A stretch of DNA of 64,000 nucleotides. It comes from Bacillus velezensis (GTDB taxonomy: Bacteria; Bacillota; Bacilli; Bacillales; Bacillaceae). The DNA is taken from contig NZ_LLZC01000012.1 in assembly GCF_001461825.1 (NCBI RefSeq), positions 372,001-436,000 on the forward strand, read 5' to 3'. Shown here piece after piece: positions 9,264 to 18,647 of the stretch. The notes beneath the pieces were generated by a model, which was given only the letters and a program-made list of their open reading frames with translations, made no database searches and was not told the origin of the DNA. Each line of letters opens with the position of its first letter. The first letter of the stretch is position 1. The position numbers and the translations under genes were made by a program.

Positions 9264-11222
9264 ATGAAACTGTTAGCGATTACATCATGTCCGAACGGCA
9301 TTGCCCATACGTATATGGCTGCTGAAAATTTACAAAAAGCAGCCGGCAGATTAGGCGTTGAGATCAAAGTGGAAACCCAGGGCGGAATCGGGGTGGAAAA
9401 TAGGCTGACCGAAGAGGAAATCCGGGAAGCGGACGCAATCATTATCGCGGCGGACCGTTCGGTGAACAAAGACCGATTCGCGGGAAAAAAGCTGCTGGCC
9501 GTCGGGGTTCAGGAAGGCATCCGCAAACCGGAAGAATTAATTCAAAAAGCGCTTAGCGGTGAAGTGCCGGTCTATCAATCTGCTTCAAAAGCTGAATCCG
9601 CAAGTCAGCAGGGCAAAAAACAAAACCCGATTTACCGTCATTTAATGAACGGCGTTTCTTTTATGGTTCCTTTCATTGTCGTCGGCGGATTATTGATAGC
9701 GGTTGCATTGACGCTTGGAGGAGAAAAAACACCAAAGGGCTTAGTCATTCCGGACGAGTCTTTTTGGAAAACGATTGAACAGATCGGCAGTGCTTCTTTT
9801 TCATTCATGATCCCGATTTTAGCCGGGTACATCGCGTTCAGCATCGCTGATAAGCCGGGTCTTGTCCCCGGAATGATCGGCGGATATATTGCGGCATCCG
9901 GCAGCTTTTACGACAGTGCAAGCGGCGCAGGATTTCTTGGAGGAATCATTGCGGGATTTTTGGCGGGATATGCGGCGCTTGGAATCAAAAAATGTAAAGT
10001 TCCTAAAGCAATACAGCCGATTATGCCGATCATTATTATTCCGGTGTTTGCCTCACTGATCGTCGGTTTGGCGTTTGTATTTCTGATCGGCGCCCCCGTC
10101 GCTCATATTTTCGCATCATTAACGGTTTGGCTTGCGGGAATGAAAGGTTCGAGCTCAATTCTCCTGGCATTGATTTTAGGAGCGATGATCTCCTTTGATA
10201 TGGGAGGACCCGTAAACAAGGTGGCCTTTCTTTTCGGATCGGCAATGATCGGAGAAGGAAATTATGAAATTATGGGCCCGATTGCCGTTTCCATTTGTAT
10301 ACCGCCGATAGGGCTTGGGATTGCGACGTTTTTAGGAAAAAGAAAATTCGCCGCCGCAGAAAGAGAAATGGGAAAAGCATCATTTACGATGGGCCTTTTC
10401 GGTATCACGGAAGGAGCCATTCCATTTGCGGCCCAAGACCCCCTTCGAGTGATCCCGAGTATTATGGCGGGTTCTATGACCGGCTCGGTGATAGCAATGA
10501 TCGGCCATGTGGGGGACAGAGTGGCACACGGCGGCCCCATCGTTGCTGTACTTGGAGCAGTAGATCATGTACTGATGTTTTTTATCGCTGTAACAGCAGG
10601 CTCTCTTGTCACCGCTCTGTTGGTTAATGTACTGAAGAAAGATATGGCGAAATCCCCCGCGCCCGGCGAGGTGCTGCCGTCTGCTGCACCAAATGAAGCT
10701 GCAGCGGCAAAAGAAACAAAGGAACCATCTCAGGCTGACAGCCGAAAAGCCGGGATGACCGAAATCAAAAAACTGACTGACATTATCAGTACGGACTTGA
10801 TTGAACCGCATTTATCCGGCGAAACGAGGGATGACATTATCGATGAAATGATCGAGAAAATGTCCCGTCAAGGTATGCTGCTGTCTGACAGCGGATTTAA
10901 GCAGGCCATTTTGAGCCGGGAACAGCAGGGAACCACGGCGATAGGTATGAATATCGCCATTCCGCACGGAAAGTCTGAAGCCGTCAAAACGCCGGGTGTC
11001 GCATTCGGAATAAGACGTTCGGGTGTTGACTGGAACAGCCTTGATGGTTCTGATGCAAAACTGATTTTTATGATTGCCGTACCGAAGGAAAGCGGCGGAA
11101 ATCAGCATCTGAAAATATTGCAGATGTTATCCCGAAAACTGATGGATGACAGCTATCGGGAAAGGCTGCTCTCCGTTCAGACAAAAGAAGAGGCGTATGA
11201 GCTTCTGGAAGAAATCGAATAA
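9264..11222 (+). CDS. manP: Mannose-specific PTS enzyme IIBCA
   Basis: 652-residue phosphotransferase of the fructose family that imports mannose as mannose 6-phosphate. Domain order is EIIB (Cys9 in SCPNGIAHTYMAAE), a linker, a membrane EIIC (about residues 120-460, rich in glycine helices) and EIIA (His568 in IAIPHGKSEAV). EIIA also phosphorylates ManR, linking transport to regulation. ATG 9264 follows AAAGGAGGA; the in-frame start at 9234 has no ribosome site. It is followed after 14 bp by manA. Confidence 0.95.
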   Translation: MKLLAITSCPNGIAHTYMAAENLQKAAGRLGVEIKVETQGGIGVENRLTEEEIREADAIIIAADRSVNKDRFAGKKLLAVGVQEGIRKPEELIQKALSGEVPVYQSASKAESASQQGKKQNPIYRHLMNGVSFMVPFIVVGGLLIAVALTLGGEKTPKGLVIPDESFWKTIEQIGSASFSFMIPILAGYIAFSIADKPGLVPGMIGGYIAASGSFYDSASGAGFLGGIIAGFLAGYAALGIKKCKVPKAIQPIMPIIIIPVFASLIVGLAFVFLIGAPVAHIFASLTVWLAGMKGSSSILLALILGAMISFDMGGPVNKVAFLFGSAMIGEGNYEIMGPIAVSICIPPIGLGIATFLGKRKFAAAEREMGKASFTMGLFGITEGAIPFAAQDPLRVIPSIMAGSMTGSVIAMIGHVGDRVAHGGPIVAVLGAVDHVLMFFIAVTAGSLVTALLVNVLKKDMAKSPAPGEVLPSAAPNEAAAAKETKEPSQADSRKAGMTEIKKLTDIISTDLIEPHLSGETRDDIIDEMIEKMSRQGMLLSDSGFKQAILSREQQGTTAIGMNIAIPHGKSEAVKTPGVAFGIRRSGVDWNSLDGSDAKLIFMIAVPKESGGNQHLKILQMLSRKLMDDSYRERLLSVQTKEEAYELLEEIE

Positions 11223-11236
11223 AGCGGGGGATGATC

Positions 11237-12184
11237 ATGTCTACTGAACCGATATTTTTCAATCCGGTTTTCAAAGAAAGAATTTGGGGAGGCGCCGCCC
11301 TGCGTGATTTTCACTATAATATTCCGTCCGAGCGGACAGGGGAGTGCTGGGCCTTCGCCGCTCATCAAAATGGACAGAGCACAGTTCGAAACGGCATGTA
11401 TAAAGGATGTACGCTCGGTGAATTGTGGGAGCATCACAGAGATTTATTCGGAAACCTTGAAGGAGACCGTTTTCCTCTTCTTACAAAAATTTTGGATGCG
11501 GACCAAGACCTGTCCGTTCAGGTGCATCCGAATGATGACTTTGCCAAAATGCATGAAAACGGGGAACTTGGAAAAACCGAATGCTGGTATATCATTGATT
11601 GTGCAAAAGAGGCGGAGATCATTTTCGGCCACAACGCAACTACAAAAGAAGAACTGATATCCATGATTGAGCGCGGAGAATGGGACGGGCTCCTGAACAG
11701 AGTTAAGGTAAAGCCGGGAGATTTCTTCTTTGTTCCAAGCGGCACTGTTCACGCGATTGGAAAGAGCACACTTATTTTAGAGACGCAGCAAAATTCAGAT
11801 ACGACTTACAGATTGTATGACTACGGAAGAAAAGATGCGGACGGCAGGATGCGCGAGCTCCATTTGGAAAAAAGTATAGAAGTGATAGACGTTCCATCTG
11901 TCCGTGAACGGCCGACCGTTCACTATAAACAAACAGATGATCTGCTTGCGGCTGTTTTAATAGAATGTCCTTATTTTTCAGTCGAAAAGTGGGATGTAAA
12001 AGGTGAAGCAAATCTATTCCAGCATCAGCCCTTCCTTCTTGTCAGCGTGATCGAAGGAGACGGAATAATGATTGCAGGCGGGCATGAATATCCCTTTAGA
12101 AAAGGAGATCATATTCTCCTGCCTTCCGGTTTGGGAGAATATAAACTGGCCGGCCATGCAAATTGTATTGTGTCTCATCTGTGA
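11237..12184 (+). CDS. manA: Mannose-6-phosphate isomerase
   Basis: 315-residue type I phosphomannose isomerase (zinc cupin) that converts mannose 6-phosphate to fructose 6-phosphate. Metal-site segments are visible: QVHPND near residue 95, the E/H pair around GELGKTECWY, and FVPSGTVHAIG near 170. ATG 11237 is preceded by GGGGGATG; the ATG six bases earlier (11231) sits too near it. Co-transcribed with manP. B. subtilis has other isomerases (Pmi, GmuF), but this one belongs to the PTS operon. Confidence 0.95.
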   Translation: MSTEPIFFNPVFKERIWGGAALRDFHYNIPSERTGECWAFAAHQNGQSTVRNGMYKGCTLGELWEHHRDLFGNLEGDRFPLLTKILDADQDLSVQVHPNDDFAKMHENGELGKTECWYIIDCAKEAEIIFGHNATTKEELISMIERGEWDGLLNRVKVKPGDFFFVPSGTVHAIGKSTLILETQQNSDTTYRLYDYGRKDADGRMRELHLEKSIEVIDVPSVRERPTVHYKQTDDLLAAVLIECPYFSVEKWDVKGEANLFQHQPFLLVSVIEGDGIMIAGGHEYPFRKGDHILLPSGLGEYKLAGHANCIVSHL

Positions 12185-12190
12185 TCCTCA

Positions 12191-12222
12191 AAACCCTTCT
12201 CTAGCATCAGAGAAGGGTTTTT
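12191..12222 (+). terminator. manPA terminator
   Basis: AACCCTTCTCT and AGAGAAGGGTT form an 11-bp stem with a T-rich tail. Confidence 0.9.
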
Positions 12223-12279
12223 CATTATTTTTACAAAAAGGACGAAATTTCCAGTGTATCAGTGTTTTCGTTCCTGAAC

Positions 12280-13005
12280 TTATTCTCTCAATTTGTATAT
12301 CTCCCGAGCCATCGATTCAAGTATGTACATAGCGGGGATTTGGGTGGTGACATTCGCATTTTCAACCCATTCTTCCGTCACGTAATATGAAATATTCACA
12401 TCGGACATTTTGGCAATGGTTGAATGTTTATGATTTGTAATACTGATGACCCGGCTGCCTTCTTGTTTCAGCTGATTCAGATGAGTCACCGTAGAATCTC
12501 CTTCACCTGAAACCGATAATGCGATCGTGATGCTGTTATGACGGAAATGGGAATGGGCCGGAAAGTAAGGATCTTTAATATACATTGAAAGTTTCCCTAA
12601 GCACGAAAAATATCTGGCTCCGTATTCGGCGAGGATTCCTGAACTTCCCACTCCGATAAAAATGACGCTTTCTGCATCGGCCGCAAGGGCTGCTGCTTCC
12701 TTCAGCTTTTCTTCCATGCCTCCGCTTACTGTTCTTTCAAAAAATTCGGCAACGGAATGATGAGGACTCTTTAAAATCGTTTTTTTATTTGCCTCCGTAT
12801 ACATTTTCAGCTTCACCTTAAACTCCGAAAACCCTTCACAGTTTATTTTTTTGCAGAAACGTAAAATAGAAGCCGTCGATACATGGGTTTCATTTGCCAA
12901 TTCACGGATTCGCATATAGACGACTTTCTCGCTGTTTTGGGAGATGTAGTTGTATAAAGAAGTTTCAAGCTCATTAAATGAAGCAATCATTTCGTGTGTG
13001 AACAT
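12280..13005 (-). CDS. RpiR/MurR-family transcriptional regulator
   Basis: 241-residue repressor-type regulator: N-terminal helix-turn-helix (residues 1-75, RELANETHVSTASILRFCKKI) and a SIS sugar-phosphate-binding domain (about 105-230, FIGVGSSGILAEYGARYF). Such proteins sense phosphosugars. The ATG at 13005 has AAGGAGAA upstream. It is divergent from two HAD phosphatase genes across 236 bp, so they are its most likely targets. No transporter adjoins it except the mannose operon, which has its own activator. Confidence 0.85.
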   Translation of the reverse strand: MFTHEMIASFNELETSLYNYISQNSEKVVYMRIRELANETHVSTASILRFCKKINCEGFSEFKVKLKMYTEANKKTILKSPHHSVAEFFERTVSGGMEEKLKEAAALAADAESVIFIGVGSSGILAEYGARYFSCLGKLSMYIKDPYFPAHSHFRHNSITIALSVSGEGDSTVTHLNQLKQEGSRVISITNHKHSTIAKMSDVNISYYVTEEWVENANVTTQIPAMYILESMAREIYKLRE

Positions 13006-13241
13006 GCAGGGGGATTCTCCTTTTTATGAGAATGGTGAATGTACATCTAATCGTAACATATCATTTTTAAAAGAAACATAGTGTTATATTGATGTGACAA
13101 ATCACTTTTTGTGTCATTCAAAACAAGACGTCATCCAATGATTTACGGCACGGAACACCTGTGGATATAATTCGTTCATACGCTTTATGCATGATCTCTT
13201 CAAGGGTCTCTGACAAAAGCGGCCGAAAAAAGGAGGACAAT

Positions 13242-14054
13242 ATGAGTATCAAACTGATAGCGGTTGATATGGACGGAACGTTTTTGAATGATGAAATGGC
13301 ATATAACAAAGAGCGTTTTATGAATCAGTATCGTGAATTAAAAGCGCGAGGAATTAAATTTGCCGTAGCAAGCGGAAACCAATATGCGCAGCTTACATCC
13401 TTCTTTCCGGAAATCAAAAGTGAAATCGCTTTCGTTGCCGAGAATGGCGCTTTCGTCGTGAATGCCGGAGAAGAATTATTCGCGGGTAACATGTCTGAAG
13501 ACACTATAAAAGCAGTAATCCGTGCTTTAGAGCAGTATGAGGTGAAAAACGTCATTGTCTGCGGAAAAAAAAGCGCGTATATTCATGAAAATGCCAGTGA
13601 AGATGAATATCTGCATGCCAGTAAGTATTATTATGTGTTAAAAAGGGTGCCGCATTTTGAAAACATCGATGATCACATTTTTAAATTTTCCATCAGCTTT
13701 CCCGCCGAACATTGTTCCGTACTTCTGAGCCATTTGAAAAACACCATCGGGTCTTTCGTCACGCCTGTATCAAGCGGGCACGGTGACATAGATCTGATCA
13801 TACCGGGGCTTCATAAAGCAAGCGGGATTAAGCTTCTCCAGAAACAATGGGGGATAAATGATGAAGAATGCGCGGCCTTCGGAGACAGCGGCAATGATCT
13901 GGAGATGGTGTCCGCCGTGAAATACGGGATCGCCATGGATAGTGCGCAGGAAAGCATTAAACAGGCTGCCGCGCATATCACGCAATCAAACAATGAAGAA
14001 GGGGTCTTAAATGCGATTGATTCCATCCTCAAATGTGAAAAACCCTTTGTCTGA
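13242..14054 (+). CDS. Cof-type HAD-IIB sugar-phosphate phosphatase (first copy)
   Basis: 270-residue HAD hydrolase. Motif I is DMDGTFLND near residue 8, motif III/IV is FGDSGNDLEMV near 215, and the Cof (type IIB) cap lies between. Such enzymes dephosphorylate sugar phosphates or related metabolites in the cytoplasm. ATG 13242 follows AAAAAAGGAGGAC; the frame is open further upstream but without a start signal. The next gene is a shorter paralogue 32 bp downstream, so the two form an operon opposite the RpiR regulator. Confidence 0.85.
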   Translation: MSIKLIAVDMDGTFLNDEMAYNKERFMNQYRELKARGIKFAVASGNQYAQLTSFFPEIKSEIAFVAENGAFVVNAGEELFAGNMSEDTIKAVIRALEQYEVKNVIVCGKKSAYIHENASEDEYLHASKYYYVLKRVPHFENIDDHIFKFSISFPAEHCSVLLSHLKNTIGSFVTPVSSGHGDIDLIIPGLHKASGIKLLQKQWGINDEECAAFGDSGNDLEMVSAVKYGIAMDSAQESIKQAAAHITQSNNEEGVLNAIDSILKCEKPFV

Positions 14055-14086
14055 AAAAGACATTTTAACTGCGGAGGTGCTGAACG

Positions 14087-14890
14087 ATGATTAAATTAGT
14101 GATTACGGATTTAGACGGCACATTTTTAAATAATCAAGGCGATTTTGACAGAACGTTATTTGAAAAGACAAAACGAGTAATGGAGGAACAGCATGTCGCT
14201 TTCGCCCTCTGCACCGGGAAGCAGTGTGAAAGGGTCGAAGCTTTATTCGGAGAAGACGCGAAAGATTTTTGGATTTTAGGAGACAGTGCCACACGTATAA
14301 AAAAGAACGGCACATTCGTATATGAATCTTTGATCAGCAATGAAGCGGGACTGTCAATTATAGGCGCTTTAGAAAAAATCAGCTGCGGGCATAGCATTAT
14401 CGCATGCACAAAAAATGGCGCGATCGTAAAAGAAAATCTGTCTGAAAGTGAGATGAAATATGTAAATGCCTCTTATGCACATGTAACGAAAATAACTGAT
14501 TTTACTGAGATAAAGGACGATTTTATCAAGATTACGGTTCATGACCCCGACGCCAACTGTCCGGAAACGAGAGAAAAGCTGCATGAATTTTTTCACCAAT
14601 TATATATCGTAGCATCAGAGGATACCTGGATGGACATATCAAATATCGGAATACATAAAGGAACAACAGTACAAGAACTGCAGCGATTATTAGGGGTTTC
14701 GGCTGATGAAACAATGGCGTTCGGAGACGGCCGCAATGACAAAGAATTGATGGAAGCGGCATCCTACAGCTTTGCGGTTAAGAATGCCATTGACGAAATA
14801 AAAGATGCAGCGCACTTTGTCATCAAATCAAATGAGGAAAGCAGCGTCATGCACACGATTATGAGAATATTAGCGCTGCAAAAACAATGA
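14087..14890 (+). CDS. Cof-type HAD-IIB sugar-phosphate phosphatase (second copy)
   Basis: 267-residue paralogue of the preceding protein: motif I DLDGTFLNN near residue 7, CTGKQ as motif II, FGDGRNDKELM near 214. The ribosome site is GGAGGTG. The pair shares its layout and probably arose by duplication. They may act on different phosphosugars or serve detoxification under the neighbouring RpiR regulator. The substrate cannot be predicted. Confidence 0.85.
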   Translation: MIKLVITDLDGTFLNNQGDFDRTLFEKTKRVMEEQHVAFALCTGKQCERVEALFGEDAKDFWILGDSATRIKKNGTFVYESLISNEAGLSIIGALEKISCGHSIIACTKNGAIVKENLSESEMKYVNASYAHVTKITDFTEIKDDFIKITVHDPDANCPETREKLHEFFHQLYIVASEDTWMDISNIGIHKGTTVQELQRLLGVSADETMAFGDGRNDKELMEAASYSFAVKNAIDEIKDAAHFVIKSNEESSVMHTIMRILALQKQ

Positions 14891-15011
14891 TGGGCTAAAA
14901 TCAATGCGGCAGGATTACTAGGGAAAGAAAAAGCGGGCTATCCTCAGACTTTAATTCCCTCCTGATTTCCCCGAAATATGTTAAAAGTGAATAAAACGGT
15001 GTAATATCAAG

Positions 15012-15344
15012 ATGAAAAAAATCACTTCATATCAGACAAAAAGCAGGAACTGCCTCGTTTTGAAATTGGGAGGTGTTTGTATTAGCCCGCTGTTGAGTCC
15101 CGCGTATATCATTCTCATTTTTCTTCCGGCAGCTTCTTTTCTGTTAGGGATATTAGGGTATTTCATCTTTAAAAAAGTATGGATGATGGTTGTTATTGTA
15201 TTCATTTTGTCCTTGATATTCATGTTTATTGTAATAGGTGCCGAGCCGACATTTTTCATTTGGGTAGCTATGATGACGGGGAGCTGTTTTATCTCCGGTT
15301 CAATCACTAAGACGATATGGACTTTTGCAAAGCGAAAATATTAG
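15012..15344 (+). CDS. Hypothetical small membrane protein
   Basis: 110 residues, not recognised. A charged N-terminus is followed by four hydrophobic segments (about residues 27-50, 53-72, 74-90, 92-105), so it should be an integral membrane protein. ATG 15012 has only a weak ribosome site; GGGAGG at 15067 lies inside the frame and hints at a later non-ATG start. It stands alone, with no visible operon partner. Confidence 0.45.
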   Translation: MKKITSYQTKSRNCLVLKLGGVCISPLLSPAYIILIFLPAASFLLGILGYFIFKKVWMMVVIVFILSLIFMFIVIGAEPTFFIWVAMMTGSCFISGSITKTIWTFAKRKY

Positions 15345-15560
15345 ACAGAAGAATCCTGTTTGAACAGCTATCCTTTTTTGTCGATTGAAGAAAAAGAAGT
15401 ATAGAGTTATCCGTTATGTTCTTATATTTTGTCTGTTGTTGTCAGATCGGGCTTTCTGTTAAAAATGTCTGTCTATCGTTTTGTTCTTTTTTAACTAAGC
15501 GGAGCACTATAATTGAACTGTAGATACATAGAAAAACAAAAAAGGATAAGGAGGATTTTT

Positions 15561-16061
15561 ATGTTTCAAACCTTAGACCATTTTTTGAAATCTTGGGAGT
15601 TCGAAGCCGATGCGACACAGAAACTGCTGAATCATCTGACTGATGAATCACTTAAACAAGAAATCACTTCACAACATTGGACTTTAGGCCGTATTGCATG
15701 GCATACTGTCGCGGCCATTCACATCATTACCTCGAACACAGATTTAACGTTCCACGCTCCGGCTGAAGATTATCCTGTTCCTGCATCGGCGCGGTTTATT
15801 GCTGAGAGTTATCATCAAGCCAGTAATGCATTTGTACAGGCGTTAAAAACGCAATGGACTGACGATACACTTCAAGAATGTGTCAACTTTATTGGTCAGC
15901 AATTGCCAAATGGTTCACTTTTGCTATTTTTAATTCAACATCAAAACCATCATCGAGGACAAATGACTGTCCTTATGAGACAAGCAGGTTTACCTGTTCC
16001 GGGTATTTACGGACCGGCAAAAGAGGAATGGACAACATTCGGTTTGGAAGCTCCGAAATAG
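15561..16061 (+). CDS. DinB-family protein
   Basis: 166-residue DinB-like four-helix protein. The expected metal-site histidines are visible: WHTVAAIHI near residue 49 and HQNHHRGQMTVLMRQAG near 132. Members include damage-inducible and thiol-dependent enzymes; the activity here is not predictable. ATG 15561 follows AAGGAGGA. No LexA box was seen upstream, so DNA-damage induction is not supported by sequence. Confidence 0.8.
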   Translation: MFQTLDHFLKSWEFEADATQKLLNHLTDESLKQEITSQHWTLGRIAWHTVAAIHIITSNTDLTFHAPAEDYPVPASARFIAESYHQASNAFVQALKTQWTDDTLQECVNFIGQQLPNGSLLLFLIQHQNHHRGQMTVLMRQAGLPVPGIYGPAKEEWTTFGLEAPK

Positions 16062-16222
16062 GATATTGTTGTAAGGGCTCGAATGAATAGATGATACCAA
16101 TCGATGTTGGTATCTTTTTTGTTTTAGTCTTAGAGTTATTAAACCGGTATCCATGACATGCAGACGAAACAACAGTTCAAAAGACATAAAGTAAGGTCAA
16201 TAAATGCAGAAAGGTGATTATG

Positions 16223-16744
16223 ATGATAACGAAAATGACGCGATTCAATATGAAAGACTTCAATAAACCAAACGAACCTTTCGTTGTTCCAGGGAGAATC
16301 ATCCCTTCATTTGAGGACAATGTTTGGACATATACAGAGGAGAAATTTGCTGAACCTTATGTCAAAAAATATGACGATGAAGACATTGATGTCAGTTATA
16401 TTGAAGAAGAGGATAAAGCTGTCTTTTTTTATTACGCAGAGAACGACTGTGTCGGCCGGAGTAAGCTTCGTTCTAATTGGAATGGATACGCACTGATTGA
16501 AGACATTGCCGTTGCAAAAGATTATAGGAAAAATGGTGTCGGGACGGCTTTATTACATAAAGCGGTTGAGTGGGCAAAGGAGAATCATTTATGCGGTCTT
16601 ATGCTTGAAACACAAGATATTAATGTTTCAGCTTGTCATTTTTATGCCAAAAATAACTTTGTCATAGGAGCGGTCGATACAATGCTTTATTCTAATTTTT
16701 CAACAGCAAATGAAATTGCGGTTTTTTGGTACTGTAAATTTTAA
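16223..16744 (+). CDS. satA: GNAT acetyltransferase, streptothricin acetyltransferase SatA-like
   Basis: 173-residue GNAT enzyme closely resembling B. subtilis SatA (YyaR), which acetylates the antibiotic streptothricin. Visible features: N-terminal KPNEPF, ENDCVGRSKLRSNWNGYALIED, the acetyl-CoA loop VAKDYRKNGVGTALLHKAVEWA near residue 97, LMLETQDINVSACHFYAKN, and the C-terminal AVFWY type ending. ATG 16223 aligns with the start I recall for SatA; ATG 16220 and GTG 16214 are alternatives. It lies just upstream of tet(L), so two antibiotic-resistance-type genes adjoin. Substrate specificity is inferred. Confidence 0.78.
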   Translation: MITKMTRFNMKDFNKPNEPFVVPGRIIPSFEDNVWTYTEEKFAEPYVKKYDDEDIDVSYIEEEDKAVFFYYAENDCVGRSKLRSNWNGYALIEDIAVAKDYRKNGVGTALLHKAVEWAKENHLCGLMLETQDINVSACHFYAKNNFVIGAVDTMLYSNFSTANEIAVFWYCKF

Positions 16745-16795
16745 ATATAACAGTATTTGATGTTTCGTCATTTAGCGGGTGTGTGTCGCAAAGTA

Positions 16796-16824
16796 TTCAA
16801 AACATCGGCTTGAGGATTTATAAT
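16796..16824 (+). promoter_or_regulatory. tet(L) promoter
   Basis: TTCAAA (16796-16801), 17-bp spacer, perfect TATAAT (16819-16824). The start point would lie about 25 bp before the leader peptide. Confidence 0.65.
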
Positions 16825-16857
16825 AAGGTATATCAATCAATGCAGGGGGAGTTATGT

Positions 16858-16920
16858 ATGAAGTGCAAAAAAATGAACAGGGTCCAATTAAAAGAGGGAA
16901 GCGTATCAACGGCCCTATAA
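16858..16920 (+). CDS. tet(L) leader peptide
   Basis: A 20-codon frame ([20 protein letters not shown]) with GGGGGAG upstream and a TAA stop 33 bp before tet(L). It matches the length and most residues of the leader I recall for plasmid tet(L) ([20 protein letters not shown]). In tet(L) translation of the leader controls access of ribosomes to the structural gene, giving tetracycline-inducible re-initiation. The conserved peptide indicates that control is retained here. Confidence 0.88.
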   Translation: [20 protein letters not shown]

Positions 16921-16953
16921 ACTGCGTCTGCCCTCATTAATGGAGGGAAAGTT

Positions 16954-18330
16954 GTGAATACGTCTTATTCACAGTCAGCTTTACGGCACAACCAAGTGTT
17001 CATTTGGCTTTGTGTTCTGTCATTTTTCAGCGTATTAAATGAAATGGTTTTGAACGTCTCATTACCTGATATCGCCAACGATTTTCATAAACTGCCAGCG
17101 AGTGCAAACTGGGTGAACACGGCCTTTATGTTAACCTTTTCCATCGGAACTGCTCTGTATGGGAAGTTATCAGATCAGCTGGGCATTAAAAAGCTGCTTC
17201 TATTTGGAATTATGGTAAATGGCTTCGGGTCGATCATTGGATTTGTCGGACACTCTTTCTTTCCTGTACTCATTCTGGCCCGATTTATTCAAGGGGCTGG
17301 TGCAGCCGCATTCCCGGCTCTTGTGATGGTTGCAGTAGTACGCTATATTCTGAAAGAAAACAGGGGTAAAGCATTTGGTCTGATCGGGTCGCTGGTGGCA
17401 ATGGGGGAAGGCGCCGGACCAGCTATTGGCGGAATGATCGCTCATTATATTCACTGGTCATATTTGCTGCTTATTCCGACAGCAACAGTTATCACCGTTC
17501 CATTCCTGATGAAACTGCTGGAAAAGGAAGAAAGAATCAGCGGGCGCTTTGATATCGCGGGGATTATATTAATGTCTGCAGGCATCGTATTTTTTCTGCT
17601 GTTTACAACGTCATATAGACTATCTTTTCTGATCATCAGTATTCTGGCTTTCCTGATATTTGTGAAACATATTAGGAAAACTCAAGATCCCTTTGTTGAC
17701 CCTGCACTGGGGAAAAATGTCTTGTTTATGATGGGCGCCCTTTGCGGAGGCCTGATATTCGGCACTGCTGCAGGATTTGTGTCTATGGTTCCTTATATGA
17801 TGAAAGATGTTCACCATTTAAGTACTGCGGCAATTGGAAGCGGGGTTATGTTCCCCGGGACGATGAGCGTCATCATCTTCGGTTACATTGGAGGATGGCT
17901 TGTTGATCGGAAAGGTTCTTTATATGTGCTGACCATTGGGATTGCATTGATGTCTTCCAGCTTTTTAATCGCTGCCTTTTTTATAGATGCGACACCATGG
18001 CTCATGACCGTTATCATCGTTTTTGTTTTTGGGGGGCTCTCCTTCACAAAAACGGTTATATCTACAATTGTGTCTGGCAGTTTGAAACAAAAGGAAGCAG
18101 GCGCCGGAATGAGTCTGCTTAATTTTACAAGCTTTTTATCAGAGGGAACGGGTATTTCGATTGCAGGCGGTTTATTATCGGTCCGCTTGCTGAATCAAAG
18201 GCTGCTGCCTGTTAACGCTGATCATTCCGCTTATTTGTACAGTAATATGCTCATTCTTTTTGCAGGAATCGTTGTTATGAGCTGGCTGGTAACCATGAAT
18301 GTCTATAAACGTTCGCAAAGAAATGACTAA
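16954..18330 (+). CDS. tet(L): Tetracycline/H+ antiporter, Tet(L) type
   Basis: 458-residue, 14-helix MFS antiporter of the DHA2 family. Most of the protein matches remembered Tet(L): start [24 protein letters not shown] loop, [18 protein letters not shown] motif [25 protein letters not shown], and the end YKRSQRND. Tet(L) exports a tetracycline-metal complex and also carries out Na+(K+)/H+ exchange. GTG 16954 follows GGAGGG. It has its own leader peptide, promoter and terminator and no mobile-element genes beside it, suggesting a long-resident chromosomal copy. Activity must be measured; differences from plasmid Tet(L) are scattered throughout. Confidence 0.9.
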   Translation: MNTSYSQSALRHNQVFIWLCVLSFFSVLNEMVLNVSLPDIANDFHKLPASANWVNTAFMLTFSIGTALYGKLSDQLGIKKLLLFGIMVNGFGSIIGFVGHSFFPVLILARFIQGAGAAAFPALVMVAVVRYILKENRGKAFGLIGSLVAMGEGAGPAIGGMIAHYIHWSYLLLIPTATVITVPFLMKLLEKEERISGRFDIAGIILMSAGIVFFLLFTTSYRLSFLIISILAFLIFVKHIRKTQDPFVDPALGKNVLFMMGALCGGLIFGTAAGFVSMVPYMMKDVHHLSTAAIGSGVMFPGTMSVIIFGYIGGWLVDRKGSLYVLTIGIALMSSSFLIAAFFIDATPWLMTVIIVFVFGGLSFTKTVISTIVSGSLKQKEAGAGMSLLNFTSFLSEGTGISIAGGLLSVRLLNQRLLPVNADHSAYLYSNMLILFAGIVVMSWLVTMNVYKRSQRND

Positions 18331-18338
18331 AAAGGGAA

Positions 18339-18375
18339 AAGGATCAAACTTGATAAAAGTTTTGATCCTTTTTTT
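18339..18375 (+). terminator. tet(L) terminator
   Basis: GGATCAAACTT pairs with AAGTTTTGATCC (one bulge), followed by seven T. Confidence 0.88.
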
Positions 18376-18428
18376 GAGGAGCTTCCTTATTCCGAAACCT
18401 TTTGTCGATCAATGAAAGGGGAGTTAAA

Positions 18429-18647
18429 GTGAATTACATTTATAAGAAAAAGGAAAAGAAAAATGGAAATTGTATCATTTCAATCAGAGATAAATGGGAG
18501 AATGCACTTATTGAGTTTGAACAAAATAATAATCAAATTGAGATCGTGATCAATTATCGTAACGAGAAAACAACCAAGTTTTCACTGCCAATCGAGACTT
18601 TTGAGAAAGTGTATGAGGATATTAAAATAGGCCGGAGAGAAAGTTAA
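18429..18647 (+). CDS. Small hypothetical protein, 72 aa
   Basis: Not recognised. A lysine-rich N-terminus is followed by alternating polar/hydrophobic strands (NCIISIRD, IEIVINYRN) and a short C-terminal helix, so probably a small beta-rich cytoplasmic protein. GTG 18429 is preceded by AAAGGGGAG; an upstream in-frame ATG at 18402 lacks such a site. A coding-like fragment follows in another frame, so this may be the intact part of a decayed pair. Confidence 0.5.
   Translation: MNYIYKKKEKKNGNCIISIRDKWENALIEFEQNNNQIEIVINYRNEKTTKFSLPIETFEKVYEDIKIGRRES

Noticed and set aside
10380..10811. 143-codon open frame antisense to manP
   Set aside because: Shadow of a real coding frame; Cys/Arg/His-rich and without a start signal.
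13006..13241. Palindromic RpiR operator in the divergent region
   Set aside because: Only short imperfect repeats (GTGA...TCAC) were seen, not enough to call a site.
15345..15560. Possible DNA-damage (LexA/DinR) box before the DinB-like gene
   Set aside because: No CGAACRNRYGTTYG-like sequence was visible; the DinB name is a family label only.
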